Shown here one piece after another: positions 44,401-51,076 of a stretch of 51,076 bases of DNA. The notes below the pieces were generated by a model. The model made no database searches. It saw nothing but the letters and a program-made list of their open reading frames with translations, and was not told the DNA's origin. Source of the DNA: Spartobacteria bacterium (GTDB taxonomy: Bacteria > Verrucomicrobiota > Verrucomicrobiia > Chthoniobacterales > Chthoniobacteraceae). The stretch spans positions 1 through 51,076 of the forward strand of contig JAJPJG010000010.1 in NCBI GenBank assembly GCA_021324395.1. Reading direction: 5' to 3'. The number at the start of each line of letters is the position of its first letter. Position 1 is the first letter of the stretch. A program made the translations under genes and the position numbers.

Positions 44401-44472
44401 AACGAGCGGCAGTAGCGCCAGCGCCACGAGCGCCATGAGTCGAACGCGCAAGCTCTGCACAACACGCAACAT
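41410..44472 (-). CDS. Multi-PAS membrane sensor histidine kinase
   Basis: This 1020-residue protein has two spans (about 10-30 and 288-312) enclosing a periplasmic dCache-like sensor (ANVGLLDSDGNVLASGVPFE, RSYFQRAVATRGFAMGDFQI). HAMP follows at 310-362, then three PAS regions at about 372-490, 540-655 and 665-780, the second of PAS_3 type (YRWILARGVVLRDENGKPYR). The kinase core has the phosphoacceptor SHDLQEPLRM (His802), the N box QNLISNAMKF, G1 DNGIGI (945-950) and G2 GTGIGLAI (973-980). No receiver domain is fused and no response regulator is adjacent; the nearest is at 50.1 kb. The signal is unknown. Confidence 0.93.
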   Translation of the reverse strand: MLRVVQSLRVRLMALVALALLPLVGLVLYNATEQRREAATYAKAEALRTARLCATNHERLIDGARQLLVSLAQMPQVQQHDIAAATKLFASIAKNFDVYANVGLLDSDGNVLASGVPFEAPLNLAHRSYFQRAVATRGFAMGDFQIGRITHKATLNAAYPLLDAAGNVQAVLFVALDLGWLNQIAARTDMPGVATISVIDDNGTILARYPDSEKWIGKSASEAPIGRTILQKRTEGTTEAAGMDNVERLYAFTPLKMEGGNEHHIFVSVGIPREAAFSSAQRALERQLWMLASFAVFALVAAWFSANLLVLCHVKKLVVATRKVAHGDLSVRANGDPHGGEFSQLAHAFDEMTEALQRQIAERDHAQTALQRSETLFRSLFERSPTAIFVEDMNGNVLDANPAACDLHKSKRENLVGKNVVDLVPASLRHEVEHAFPLWINGDIGVLESVSLAADGKSVPVEIRGSSITYGGESAILLHVTDISARRDSEDALRHARDVLEKRVQERTAELALMNAQLEDEIAERKRAETALRESTERFELVMRGTNDGIWDWNIVTNEAYFSRRWKTMLGYDYDEIENKFEEWEKRLHPDDRERAFATIHAYFEGKAPVYELEHRLLHKDGTYRWILARGVVLRDENGKPYRMAGSHVDLTERREAEDALRRSEERLRTVISNVPMVLFAFDKNGTVIVEEGKGLEALRPPYDNAIGKNIFDLYADRPDMLEDIRRAFGGETVNAVRHDDGHVFEISYQPVRDREGEIGGVIGVANHVTERYRAQQALEKLATELRRSNQELEQFAYVASHDLQEPLRMIASYTQMLQRRYADKLDAAGNEFIEFAVDGAQRMQRFITDLLEYSRVATRARPFERVALDEIFATVVTDLKIAIVESHAQVTSDSLPVVSGDKRQLTQLLQNLISNAMKFRGDKPPRVHVSAERKNDFWQIAVKDNGIGIESKFFERIFVIFQRLHTRDEYAGTGIGLAICKKIVERHGGRIWVESEPGKGATFFFTLPAEADADGITAR

Positions 44473-44514
44473 GCGCCCTCCTGCGCGCGCCGGTCAAAGA
44501 AAACGTGCCGGAAA

Positions 44515-45606
44515 TTACGCGGCTGCAACCGCCGGGCCGACCGGCAGCGGCGCAGAGAGATCGACCTGGCGCAGCTCGACTTCGCGGCCGATGCGCGCGC
44601 TTTCGTAAATTGCGTCGAGAATTCGCATGATTTCCACTCCGTCATTCACGTCGGCGCTCGGCTCAACGTCGTTCAAAATGCAGTTTACGAAATGCTGTTG
44701 CGCCGTCTCGAAGGTTTGCGGATATTTTAGCGGAACGGTTTTGACCATCGCGCCGTTTTCCTCGCGAAAAATGCAGGTTGTCGTGTCTTTGTAGTCGTAG
44801 GTCACGTTCGAGAGCCCGCCTTTGGTGCCGCTGAATTCCAGATAGACCTTTTCGCGTTCCTCGAAATTGAGCGCCCAGCTTACTTCGAGCACGAGACTCG
44901 ATCCGTTATCGAAGCGGATGAGTGCGCTGGCGAGATCTTCGACATCGAAAGTTTTTTTCTCCGCGCGCGCGAGCGATTGCCCGATGTGCGCGTATGTGCT
45001 CGCGCTCACTGTCACCGCTTTCGGGCTGCCCATCAGCCATCGGCTCAAGTCGAGCATGTGAACGCCAAGGTCAATCAGCGGACCGCCGCCGCTCATTTTT
45101 TTCTGGCCGAACCATCCGCCGAAACGCGGCATTCCACGCATGCGGCGCCACCCGGCGCTCGCGTAGTAGACCTCGCCGAGTTTGCCGCTTTCGATGAGAT
45201 CCTTGAAAAATTGATGCTCCGCGCGAAATCGCTGGTTGAAATGGATCATGAATTTCAGCCCGGTTTTGCGCACTTTTTCGCGCATCTCGAGCGCCTCGAC
45301 CGCATCCATCGCCATCGGCTTTTCACACATCACGTGCAGTCCGCGTTCCAGGCACGCAAGCGTCATCGGCTTGTGCAGATAATTCGGCACGACGAGCGAG
45401 ACGGCGTCAATCTCCGCTTTGTCGAGGAACTCGTCAAAATCGGAAAAAATCTGCGGGACGGAAAACTCCTTCGCCACGTTGCCGGCGAGATCAATGTCCT
45501 GATCGCACACTGCCTGCACCTTGGCGCGCGCCGCGTTGCTGTAGTAATGAACGTGCAACCGCCCCATTCCGAGGCCGACCACGCCGACACGAACTTGCTT
45601 ATGCAT
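44515..45606 (-). CDS. Gfo/Idh/MocA family oxidoreductase
   Basis: This 363-residue NAD(P)-dependent enzyme has the dinucleotide-binding start VRVGVVGLGMGRLHVHYYSN, the AVCDQD strand, and the EKP motif HVMCEKPMAMDAVEALEM that marks the sugar-oxidoreductase family. The C-terminal half has PLIDLGVHMLDLSRWLMGSP, with the His and Asp of the active-site region. The ATG at 45604-45606 places the Rossmann motif at the start. Related enzymes oxidise or reduce inositols, glucose or acetamido sugars. It stands alone between the sensor kinase and the divergent folE2, so the neighbours do not reveal the substrate. Confidence 0.9.
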   Translation of the reverse strand: MHKQVRVGVVGLGMGRLHVHYYSNAARAKVQAVCDQDIDLAGNVAKEFSVPQIFSDFDEFLDKAEIDAVSLVVPNYLHKPMTLACLERGLHVMCEKPMAMDAVEALEMREKVRKTGLKFMIHFNQRFRAEHQFFKDLIESGKLGEVYYASAGWRRMRGMPRFGGWFGQKKMSGGGPLIDLGVHMLDLSRWLMGSPKAVTVSASTYAHIGQSLARAEKKTFDVEDLASALIRFDNGSSLVLEVSWALNFEEREKVYLEFSGTKGGLSNVTYDYKDTTTCIFREENGAMVKTVPLKYPQTFETAQQHFVNCILNDVEPSADVNDGVEIMRILDAIYESARIGREVELRQVDLSAPLPVGPAVAAA

Positions 45607-45685
45607 GGCGGACGTTTTACTCGCGTTTTCTGCGCGCGGCAAGCGGGCTTGAATCGAAAAGGGGTGCGAGTATGGTGAACCGTTC

Positions 45686-46477
45686 ATGCACCCGCGAGCG
45701 ATCACTGAGTTGAAAGACACGCAAAACGAGCGCGATTTTCGCAAGCTGGCGATCGATCGCGTTGGCGTCAAAAATTTGCGTTATCCGATCAAGATTCTCG
45801 ATAAGGCGCATGAGACGCAGAGCACGATTACGACGGTTTCGCTGACCGTCGATTTGCCGCATCACTACAAAGGGACGCATATGAGCCGCTTCATCGAAGT
45901 GCTCAACGAACACGGCCCGATTTTGCACGTAAACAACATAAAAACCATCGCTGAGGAGCTGCTCGAAAAGCTTCATTCGCAAAAGGCGCATGTCGATTTT
46001 GAGTTTCCGTTTTTTCTGGAAAAAAAGGCTCCTATCACTGGCGCAGTAGGTGTTATGGATTACACCGTGCGGTTTAATGCGACGCTTCAGAAGGGGGAAT
46101 TCGATTTCGTGCTGACGGTGATTGTCCCGGTCACGACGCTCTGCCCTTGCTCAAAAGCCATCAGCTCCGCCGGCGCTCACAACCAGCGCGGAACAGTCAC
46201 TTTTTCCGTCCGTTTCGAGAAGCCGATCTGGATCGAGGACCTGATCCGGCTCGTTGAGAGCTGCGCGAGTTCCGAGCTTTACAGCCTGCTCAAACGACCC
46301 GACGAAAAAGCAGTGACGGAGCGCGCCTACAACAATCCGGTTTTCGTCGAAGACCTCGTCCGCAACATCGCTGCGCGGTCAAACCTCGAGCCGAACATCA
46401 CGTGGTATCGCGTCGAGGCGGAAAATTTCGAGTCGATCCACAATCACAACGCGTATGCGTTAATCGAAAAAGGCTAG
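45686..46477 (+). CDS. folE2: GTP cyclohydrolase FolE2 (type IB)
   Basis: This 263-residue enzyme converts GTP to 7,8-dihydroneopterin triphosphate, the first step to folate and often queuosine. Family segments are KNLRYPIKILDKAHETQSTI, LPHHYKGTHMSRFIEVL, the metal site TTLCPCSKAISSAGAHNQRG (its Cys is the catalytic ligand) and NHNAYALI at the end. FolE2 replaces zinc-dependent FolE in many bacteria and works with other metals. It starts 79 bases from the divergent oxidoreductase, and the next gene begins three bases after its stop. No zinc-uptake regulator site was recognised. Confidence 0.95.
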   Translation: MHPRAITELKDTQNERDFRKLAIDRVGVKNLRYPIKILDKAHETQSTITTVSLTVDLPHHYKGTHMSRFIEVLNEHGPILHVNNIKTIAEELLEKLHSQKAHVDFEFPFFLEKKAPITGAVGVMDYTVRFNATLQKGEFDFVLTVIVPVTTLCPCSKAISSAGAHNQRGTVTFSVRFEKPIWIEDLIRLVESCASSELYSLLKRPDEKAVTERAYNNPVFVEDLVRNIAARSNLEPNITWYRVEAENFESIHNHNAYALIEKG

Positions 46478-46480
46478 CGC

Positions 46481-47209
46481 GTGCTCTACCGGATTTTTGC
46501 CGCGCTCATCGTCGGCTTCTGGCTCGTGATGACCGGCATGTTGGTCCGGCTGGAAATTGCGCCCGAAAAATCAACCGTCCTCGAAGTCCCCGTCGCACAC
46601 GTCGTGCGGCTGATGTTCGCGAACGCGCAGCCATCGAGTCTGAACATCGTCGAAAATGGTCTGCCCATCGGCAACATCTCGCTCCAGCCGCAAAGCGAGC
46701 CCGGCTACCGCGTGTTGCGATTCGCCGGAAGTCTCTGGCTGCGGCTGCCGATGATTCCAAAGCAACGCGTCGCGTGGGACGGCACGACGACTTTCGACCG
46801 CGCACTCAACGCGCAATCAGCGCACCTCGAGGTGACAATGCGCGAGCCGTCGACGCACACGATGATCAGCGTGAACGAGCAGCCGAATATTTTGCATTAT
46901 GAAGTGACGCAAAACGGAAACGCTCTTGCCAATGCCGACGTGTCACTGACGCGCGAAGGGCTGATGACCGCCACCGAGCAACTCGGCATCGACCCAAACG
47001 CGCTGGCCGCTTTTGGCCAAAACGCCCCCTCGTCACTGCGAGTCAGCGCGAAGGAAACGACGCGGCGTTATCGCGAAGAAACGATCGCCGTTTTCCATAT
47101 CAGCATCCAGCAAAGCGGCGCGCCGATTGCGGATATCTACGTCAGTCAGCTCGGCCAGGTGCTTGAGGCGACGACGCCGTTCGGCTACGGATTGATCGCA
47201 CCAAACTGA
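46481..47209 (+). CDS. Membrane-anchored hypothetical protein
   Basis: This 242-residue protein starts at GTG. A single N-terminal span (IFAALIVGFWLVMTGMLVRL) puts the rest outside the cytoplasm. The remainder is beta-rich with repeated strand-turn pattern (NIVENGLPIGNISLQPQSEP, LRFAGSLWLRLPMIPKQRVA). No named family is recognised. It lies three bases after folE2, and the ABC ATPase gene begins at its stop, so it may be the partner or substrate-binding part of that transporter. It has too few spans to be a permease. Confidence 0.72.
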   Translation: MLYRIFAALIVGFWLVMTGMLVRLEIAPEKSTVLEVPVAHVVRLMFANAQPSSLNIVENGLPIGNISLQPQSEPGYRVLRFAGSLWLRLPMIPKQRVAWDGTTTFDRALNAQSAHLEVTMREPSTHTMISVNEQPNILHYEVTQNGNALANADVSLTREGLMTATEQLGIDPNALAAFGQNAPSSLRVSAKETTRRYREETIAVFHISIQQSGAPIADIYVSQLGQVLEATTPFGYGLIAPN

Positions 47210-47952
47210 CGATCCAAGCCCGCCAGCTCTGCAAACATTTCGGCGCGCTGAAAGCGGTCGACCGGCTCGATCTAGAGATTGCGCAGGGCGAATTTTTCGC
47301 TTTTCTCGGGCCGAACGCCGCCGGCAAAACCACGACCATCAAAATGCTCGCCGGCCTGTTGCGCCCGACTTCCGGCACGTGCGCGATCGGCGGTTTCGAC
47401 ATGCAAAAATCGCCCGAAGCCGCGAAGCGCCTGCTAGCCTACGTGCCCGATTTTCCGTTCCTTTACGACAAACTCACGTGCACCGAATTCATGCGCTTCA
47501 TCGGCGATTTGTTCGCGATTGATCGCCGCGAAATGGCGCTGCGCACCGATGCGCTTTTCGAAAGATTCAGCCTCGCCGACTTTCGCAACGAGCTCACCGA
47601 AAACCTCAGCCACGGCACGCGTCAGCGTCTCGTTATCGCATCCGCGCTGCTTCATGAACCGAGCGTTTTCATCATCGACGAACCGATGGTCGGCCTTGAT
47701 CCGATGCATGCGCGAATCGTTAAAGATGAGTTAAAACAGCGCAGCCGAGTGGGAATGACCGTTTTTCTTTCCACGCATACGCTCGACGTCGCCGAGGAAA
47801 TGGCTGACCGCATCGGAATCATCCATCAAGGTCGGTTGGTCGCGCTTGGCACAGTTGAGGAGTTGCGCAGACAAGCGGCGGAAGCGGGCGCACTGGAAAA
47901 AGTCTTCCTCGCGATTGTCGATGCGCGCAGTGACAAGCCTGTGCAAGTTTAA
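47206..47952 (+). CDS. ABC transporter ATP-binding protein with a non-canonical start
   Basis: The protein is 248 residues read from CTG 47206. Translated, it begins with an ordinary ABC opening (TIQARQLCKHFGALKAVDRL), then Walker A GPNAAGKTT, signature ENLSHGTRQRLVIASALL, Walker B VFIIDEPMVGLDP and the H-loop FLSTHTLDVAEEM. An in-frame TGA at 47164-47166 bounds the frame. Between it and Walker A there is no ATG, GTG or TTG; the first ATG (47344) lies after Walker A. CTG 47206 is the best start because it overlaps the upstream stop as CTGA; ATT 47191 is the other option. No permease gene is adjacent. It converges on the next gene with a 4-base overlap. Confidence 0.85.
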   Translation: MTIQARQLCKHFGALKAVDRLDLEIAQGEFFAFLGPNAAGKTTTIKMLAGLLRPTSGTCAIGGFDMQKSPEAAKRLLAYVPDFPFLYDKLTCTEFMRFIGDLFAIDRREMALRTDALFERFSLADFRNELTENLSHGTRQRLVIASALLHEPSVFIIDEPMVGLDPMHARIVKDELKQRSRVGMTVFLSTHTLDVAEEMADRIGIIHQGRLVALGTVEELRRQAAEAGALEKVFLAIVDARSDKPVQV

Positions 47953-49739
47953 CTCTGTTCTGCGCTGCGAAAAGCGAGCGCGAGCAGCGCTATTTCGACA
48001 ATCAGCAGCGGCGCGAGACTCCACCGGCTCTGCGGAAAAATGAATTCGCCGACGTTGAACGAGGCCCATCGCGCCGGCTTTGAATGCGGTCCGAACAAAT
48101 GAAAAAAGCCGGCTTCGTAAACACCGACCGGATTTACCGAAACCGGCCCGACAAACGTCGCGAGCAGGAGCGGACTCGCGTCGGCGCGCTGAATCGTTGC
48201 GAGCAGATTGCCGCGCGTTTGCGACGGATCATTTTTTAACGATTCGTCGATGAGTCCGTTCAGAATCGGCCAGGCGCGACCGCTCGCGAAAAGCGGCCAC
48301 GTGTAATCAGCGAACGGGCTGTAACTCCACATCGGCCGCTCGTCGACCATTGCGAGGCTGCCGACTCCCGCCGGTGATTCCGCATCCACGACGGCGAAAA
48401 GAAAATTGATCGCAATCGAAACGAGCGCGAGCACGCCGGCAATGCGCGGAAATCGCGCGATCCCGAAGACGACCGGCAGCGCGAGAAACGGAAGCGCCGG
48501 GATCAGATAACGGGGCCCGCACGAAAAACCGGCGTGCCAGCCGATGAACGAGCTGTTGACTAAAAAAAAGAGCGCGAAAATCGCAACGACCAGCCAAAAC
48601 TCCTCGCGATGTGTTTTGCGCATTTTTAGCAAACCGTAAACACCGAGCAATAGCACCGGCGCGCTGTAAAATAGTCCGCGAAACGGCGAAATCAGCAGCG
48701 CTAGCGCGTAGTCGGGACGCGGGACGCCAAACATTCCGAGGAGTGTCGGGCCGTCGTCTTTGAAGAGCGGATTTTGAAACGAATTGCTCAGCGCGAAAGG
48801 CGAGCCGTAACAAATTTGATTGTAAAAACAGATGACGAGAAATGGAACGAGCAGGCCGCACGCGAAAGCTACGGAATGACGAACGACCAATGACGAGCGA
48901 CGGGATTTCGCGAACAAATAAGCGGTGAGCAAGACGACGGCAGCGGATGCGACGTAATTTGTGATTGCTGCCATGCCGGCTGCGAAGCCGCTTAAATACA
49001 AGGCTTGCAGCGAATGCGCATTCTTTTCCGCTGTGACAATCCAATAGAACGACGAGAGCAAAAACACCGCAGTCAAGTCGTGATCGAAGAGCAGCGTCGC
49101 GAAGGGAAAATACAGCGTGCCGAATGCAAACACACACGTCGCAAAAAGCGCGATGCGGCGATTACCATCGGCAAAATATTTCGCCAGCCGGAAAAACAGC
49201 ACACATCCGAAAGCTGCGATAACGCCGACGCTAAGCACGGATGAGAGCCATGCGTTGACAACGAGCAGCCGCCAATCATCCGGGCTCCGGTTTAAAAGCC
49301 GCTCGATTTTTTGCAGCAGAAAATATCCTGGCACTGCAACGAATGACGAGCCGGGCGGCTTATTCGGATGAAAATGCCCGCGCGCGAACGCAACGTCGCC
49401 GGAGCACACCTCCTGATCGAGCGACACGCCTTCGACCGCGCCGGTCGGCTCGATGCCATTGACCGGAACCAATTCGCCGTCGCTATTGACCCACGAAAGC
49501 CGCAGCGTTTTGCCGTTGCGAACCACGTCGCCATTTTCCACAGGCAGGCGCGCGAGCTCGGCGGTGCGTGTGCGTTTGTAAACCAGGAACGAATCGATCG
49601 CGAGCGTCCCCTGCTCCGCGATCGCACGCACCTCGGCAAAGCGGGAATTTTGATTCCAGCCGCCGCCCTGGTTGAAATACGCGAACGCAAAAAACGCGGC
49701 GAAGAAAATGAGGATTTCGAGACGACGGTCGCTGCGCAT
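47949..49739 (-). CDS. Large polytopic membrane protein (GT39/PMT-like)
   Basis: The protein is 596 residues from the ATG at 49737-49739, with about eleven or twelve hydrophobic spans (ILIFFAAFFAFAYF, LSSVLSVGVIAAFGCVLFF, ALFATCVFAFGTLYFPFATL and others). A periplasmic loop after the first span has NQNSRFAEVRAIAEQGTLAI. Later come LFDHDLTAVFLLSSFY and GWHAGFSCGPRYLIPALPFL. This layout fits lipid-linked-sugar transferases of the GT-C fold (GT39/PMT or ArnT-like), but I do not see a diagnostic DE or DD motif early in the loop, so the substrate and even the catalytic role are uncertain. The first 31 codons of the longer frame are not needed. Confidence 0.77.
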   Translation of the reverse strand: MRSDRRLEILIFFAAFFAFAYFNQGGGWNQNSRFAEVRAIAEQGTLAIDSFLVYKRTRTAELARLPVENGDVVRNGKTLRLSWVNSDGELVPVNGIEPTGAVEGVSLDQEVCSGDVAFARGHFHPNKPPGSSFVAVPGYFLLQKIERLLNRSPDDWRLLVVNAWLSSVLSVGVIAAFGCVLFFRLAKYFADGNRRIALFATCVFAFGTLYFPFATLLFDHDLTAVFLLSSFYWIVTAEKNAHSLQALYLSGFAAGMAAITNYVASAAVVLLTAYLFAKSRRSSLVVRHSVAFACGLLVPFLVICFYNQICYGSPFALSNSFQNPLFKDDGPTLLGMFGVPRPDYALALLISPFRGLFYSAPVLLLGVYGLLKMRKTHREEFWLVVAIFALFFLVNSSFIGWHAGFSCGPRYLIPALPFLALPVVFGIARFPRIAGVLALVSIAINFLFAVVDAESPAGVGSLAMVDERPMWSYSPFADYTWPLFASGRAWPILNGLIDESLKNDPSQTRGNLLATIQRADASPLLLATFVGPVSVNPVGVYEAGFFHLFGPHSKPARWASFNVGEFIFPQSRWSLAPLLIVEIALLALAFRSAEQS

Positions 49740-50075
49740 CGGCGCGACTCTATGCGCGCCGGCGCGTCCGCGTCCAATCTTCCGCGCGGCTAGCGAGTAA
49801 CGGCTTCGCGCGTGCGACGCTTCAGTTCCCACAAGCGCAAAGCGGCGAGCAGGAGCTTCGTGTTTGGCATCGTGCGCGAACGTCTCCGCCGTTGCGGATA
49901 CTGGGATTCACAATTCGTTTTCACGGGATCTTTCAAATAGCAGCTCGCGTTCCCGGGATAATTGTTCGCGCTTTTTTTTGTTCGGTATTGCGCAAAAAGT
50001 GATCGCATCCATTTTTTGCGCGGGTTGGGAATGCAAGCTGCTAAAACTGATCGCGCATATTTGCGACCCGCTTCA
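49740..50075. other. Gap before the response regulator, no supported gene
   Basis: This 336-base stretch holds no recognised gene. On the minus strand a frame at 49790-50008 gives 72 residues, of which only the last 26 (starting MPNTKLLLAALRLWELKRR) look protein-like. It is unsupported. The stretch must contain the promoters of the divergent membrane protein and response regulator genes. No clear repeat, hairpin or tRNA was seen. Confidence 0.3.
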
Positions 50076-51076
50076 ATGAAACGAATTCTCCTTCTCGTGG
50101 ACGATCAGATGATCGCCAATTTTTACCGCGAAAAATTCGAGGCAATCGGCCTGACCGTCGAAACCGCACGCAACGGCGACGCCGCTTTGAAACACGCGAC
50201 AGATAAAACGCCTGACCTCACGCTCATCGATCCCGTGTTGCAAAACGGCAGTAGCTTTGAATTCGCCGGCAATCTACGAAAAACCCTAGGCGACAAACCA
50301 ATTTACGTTTTTACGAGTGCGCCTAAAGCAATCGAGTCCGCGATCGAAAAAGCAGGCGTGACGAAAATTCTGCCACGCAGCGAACAGCATGCATATCAGG
50401 TCGTCAATGAAGTGCGCACCGTGCTCGGCATGGGCTCGAACGACTCGGAAGTTGCGGCGGATCCGGACGAAGCCTGGCTGAAATCGGCGCTCGAGCTCGC
50501 GCCTGACGCGATCAATGCGCTACGTGTTTCGCTGCACGCATTCATCAAGGAGCCGCAGAATTCCGATCTCCTCTTCGATCTTTTCCGCCAGGTGCACACG
50601 ATCTCCGAGCGCACGTCGCTCGTCGGACTTAACGCGATTTACAAAATGACCGCGGCGCTCGAGACATTCATCTATGACCTCTACTCGATGCCCGAGCAGG
50701 TCAATCCGTCGGTTATTCGCACCGTCACGCAGGCGATCGATTTTCTCGCCGTTTTGTTTTCGGAAAAATATTGCCGCAGCGCGCAGGAGCCGACGAAAGC
50801 CGACGTGCTCGTCGTCGACGACGAAGCCGAATCGCGCAAGCTCATCGGCGTGGCGATGGAAATGGTGAACCTCAAAATCACCTGCGCCGGCGAAGCGGAA
50901 ATGGCGCTCACGGTGCTCGAGGACAATCCGTTCGATCTCATTTTCCTAGACGTGAATCTACCGCAAACCTCCGGCCTCGACATCGCGACAAAGGTCCGCC
51001 AGCTCGAAGACCACAAAAAAACTCCGATCATTTTTTTGACCGGAATGACCGATTTCAAAACACGCGCGCAATCGAC
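50076..51076 (+). CDS. REC-Hpt-REC response regulator, cut at the window edge
   Basis: The frame starts at ATG 50076 and is open to the end of the window, giving 333 residues so far. Residues 1-118 are a receiver domain (VDDQ at 8-11 with Asp9/Asp10; phosphorylatable Asp52 in TLIDPVL). Residues 140-235 look like a histidine phosphotransfer domain (FRQVHTISERTSLVGLNA, with His174). Residues 242 onward are a second receiver (VLVVDDEAES, Asp248/Asp249; FLDVNLPQTSGLD, Asp292). The first receiver has Pro after Asp52, and the Hpt has SERTS in place of the usual KGSAG, so both may be atypical. More domains may follow beyond the edge. The sensor kinase at 41-44 kb is a possible partner. Confidence 0.85.
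   Translation, partial: MKRILLLVDDQMIANFYREKFEAIGLTVETARNGDAALKHATDKTPDLTLIDPVLQNGSSFEFAGNLRKTLGDKPIYVFTSAPKAIESAIEKAGVTKILPRSEQHAYQVVNEVRTVLGMGSNDSEVAADPDEAWLKSALELAPDAINALRVSLHAFIKEPQNSDLLFDLFRQVHTISERTSLVGLNAIYKMTAALETFIYDLYSMPEQVNPSVIRTVTQAIDFLAVLFSEKYCRSAQEPTKADVLVVDDEAESRKLIGVAMEMVNLKITCAGEAEMALTVLEDNPFDLIFLDVNLPQTSGLDIATKVRQLEDHKKTPIIFLTGMTDFKTRAQS

Noticed and set aside
49790..50008. A 72-codon minus-strand frame
   Set aside because: Only the last 26 residues look protein-like, there is no ribosome binding site or recognised family, and the composition of the rest is irregular.

Overview
The window looks like a chromosomal segment of a Gram-negative bacterium of the Planctomycetes-Verrucomicrobia-Chlamydiae group, most likely a Verrucomicrobiota member of the Spartobacteria type. 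This rests on gene content read by eye: an ECF sigma factor paired with a membrane Ser/Thr kinase, an outer-membrane LPS pathway (KdsA, LptC/A/B-like, LpxL-like), HPr kinase with HPr and EI but no sugar permease, a GH106-type hydrolase and a DUF4337-type protein. GC is moderately high and A-runs are common. Shine-Dalgarno motifs are weak, and GTG starts that overlap the upstream stop are frequent.

Layout. 1-3.1 kb: a partial exported protein, a Ser/Thr kinase, an ECF sigma factor and tRNA-Lys. 3.2-8.8 kb: a TPR protein, then a polyphosphate module (PpgK-like glucokinase converging on a HAD phosphatase and PPK1) and a secreted hypothetical. 8.9-15.6 kb: an envelope glycan island with an LpxL-like acyltransferase fused to a degenerate heptosyltransferase-like tail, three GT4/GT2-type glycosyltransferases and a PIG-V-like membrane glycosyltransferase. 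15.7-23.0 kb: kdsA, lptC-like, lptA-like, lptB, hpf, hprK, ptsH, ptsI and rpe on one strand. 23.0-28.3 kb: folC, accD, comF-like, a CPBP protease, a small protein and bioA. 28.3-32.6 kb: a DUF4337-type protein and a TPR/ExbD/ExbB operon. 32.6-36.3 kb: uvrC and ilvD. 36.4-41.4 kb: a GH106-like hydrolase, an exported SCP2 protein, a GT25 protein and a Pro-rich secreted protein. 41.4-51.1 kb: a multi-PAS histidine kinase, a Gfo/Idh/MocA oxidoreductase, folE2, a membrane-anchored unknown with an ABC ATPase, a large membrane protein and a REC-Hpt-REC protein cut by the window edge.

How it fits together. Most genes are housekeeping or envelope functions. The kdsA-lpt-hpf-hprK-HPr-EI run resembles the proteobacterial lpt-rpoN-hpf-ptsN-npr locus, with HPr kinase in place of the nitrogen PTS parts. 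The polyphosphate genes form a make-and-use pair. ExbB/ExbD with a long periplasmic TPR protein suggest a Tol/Ton-like energised envelope system. No CRISPR array, insertion sequence, integrase or prophage was seen.

The observations most worth checking are an ABC ATPase with no ATG/GTG/TTG start before its Walker A motif, the degenerate acyltransferase-heptosyltransferase fusion at the edge of the glycan island, a UvrC lacking its usual Fe-S cysteines, a heptanucleotide repeat overlapping a start codon, and a strong hairpin against the hprK start. I did not find a clearly new multi-gene defence or mobile system here.
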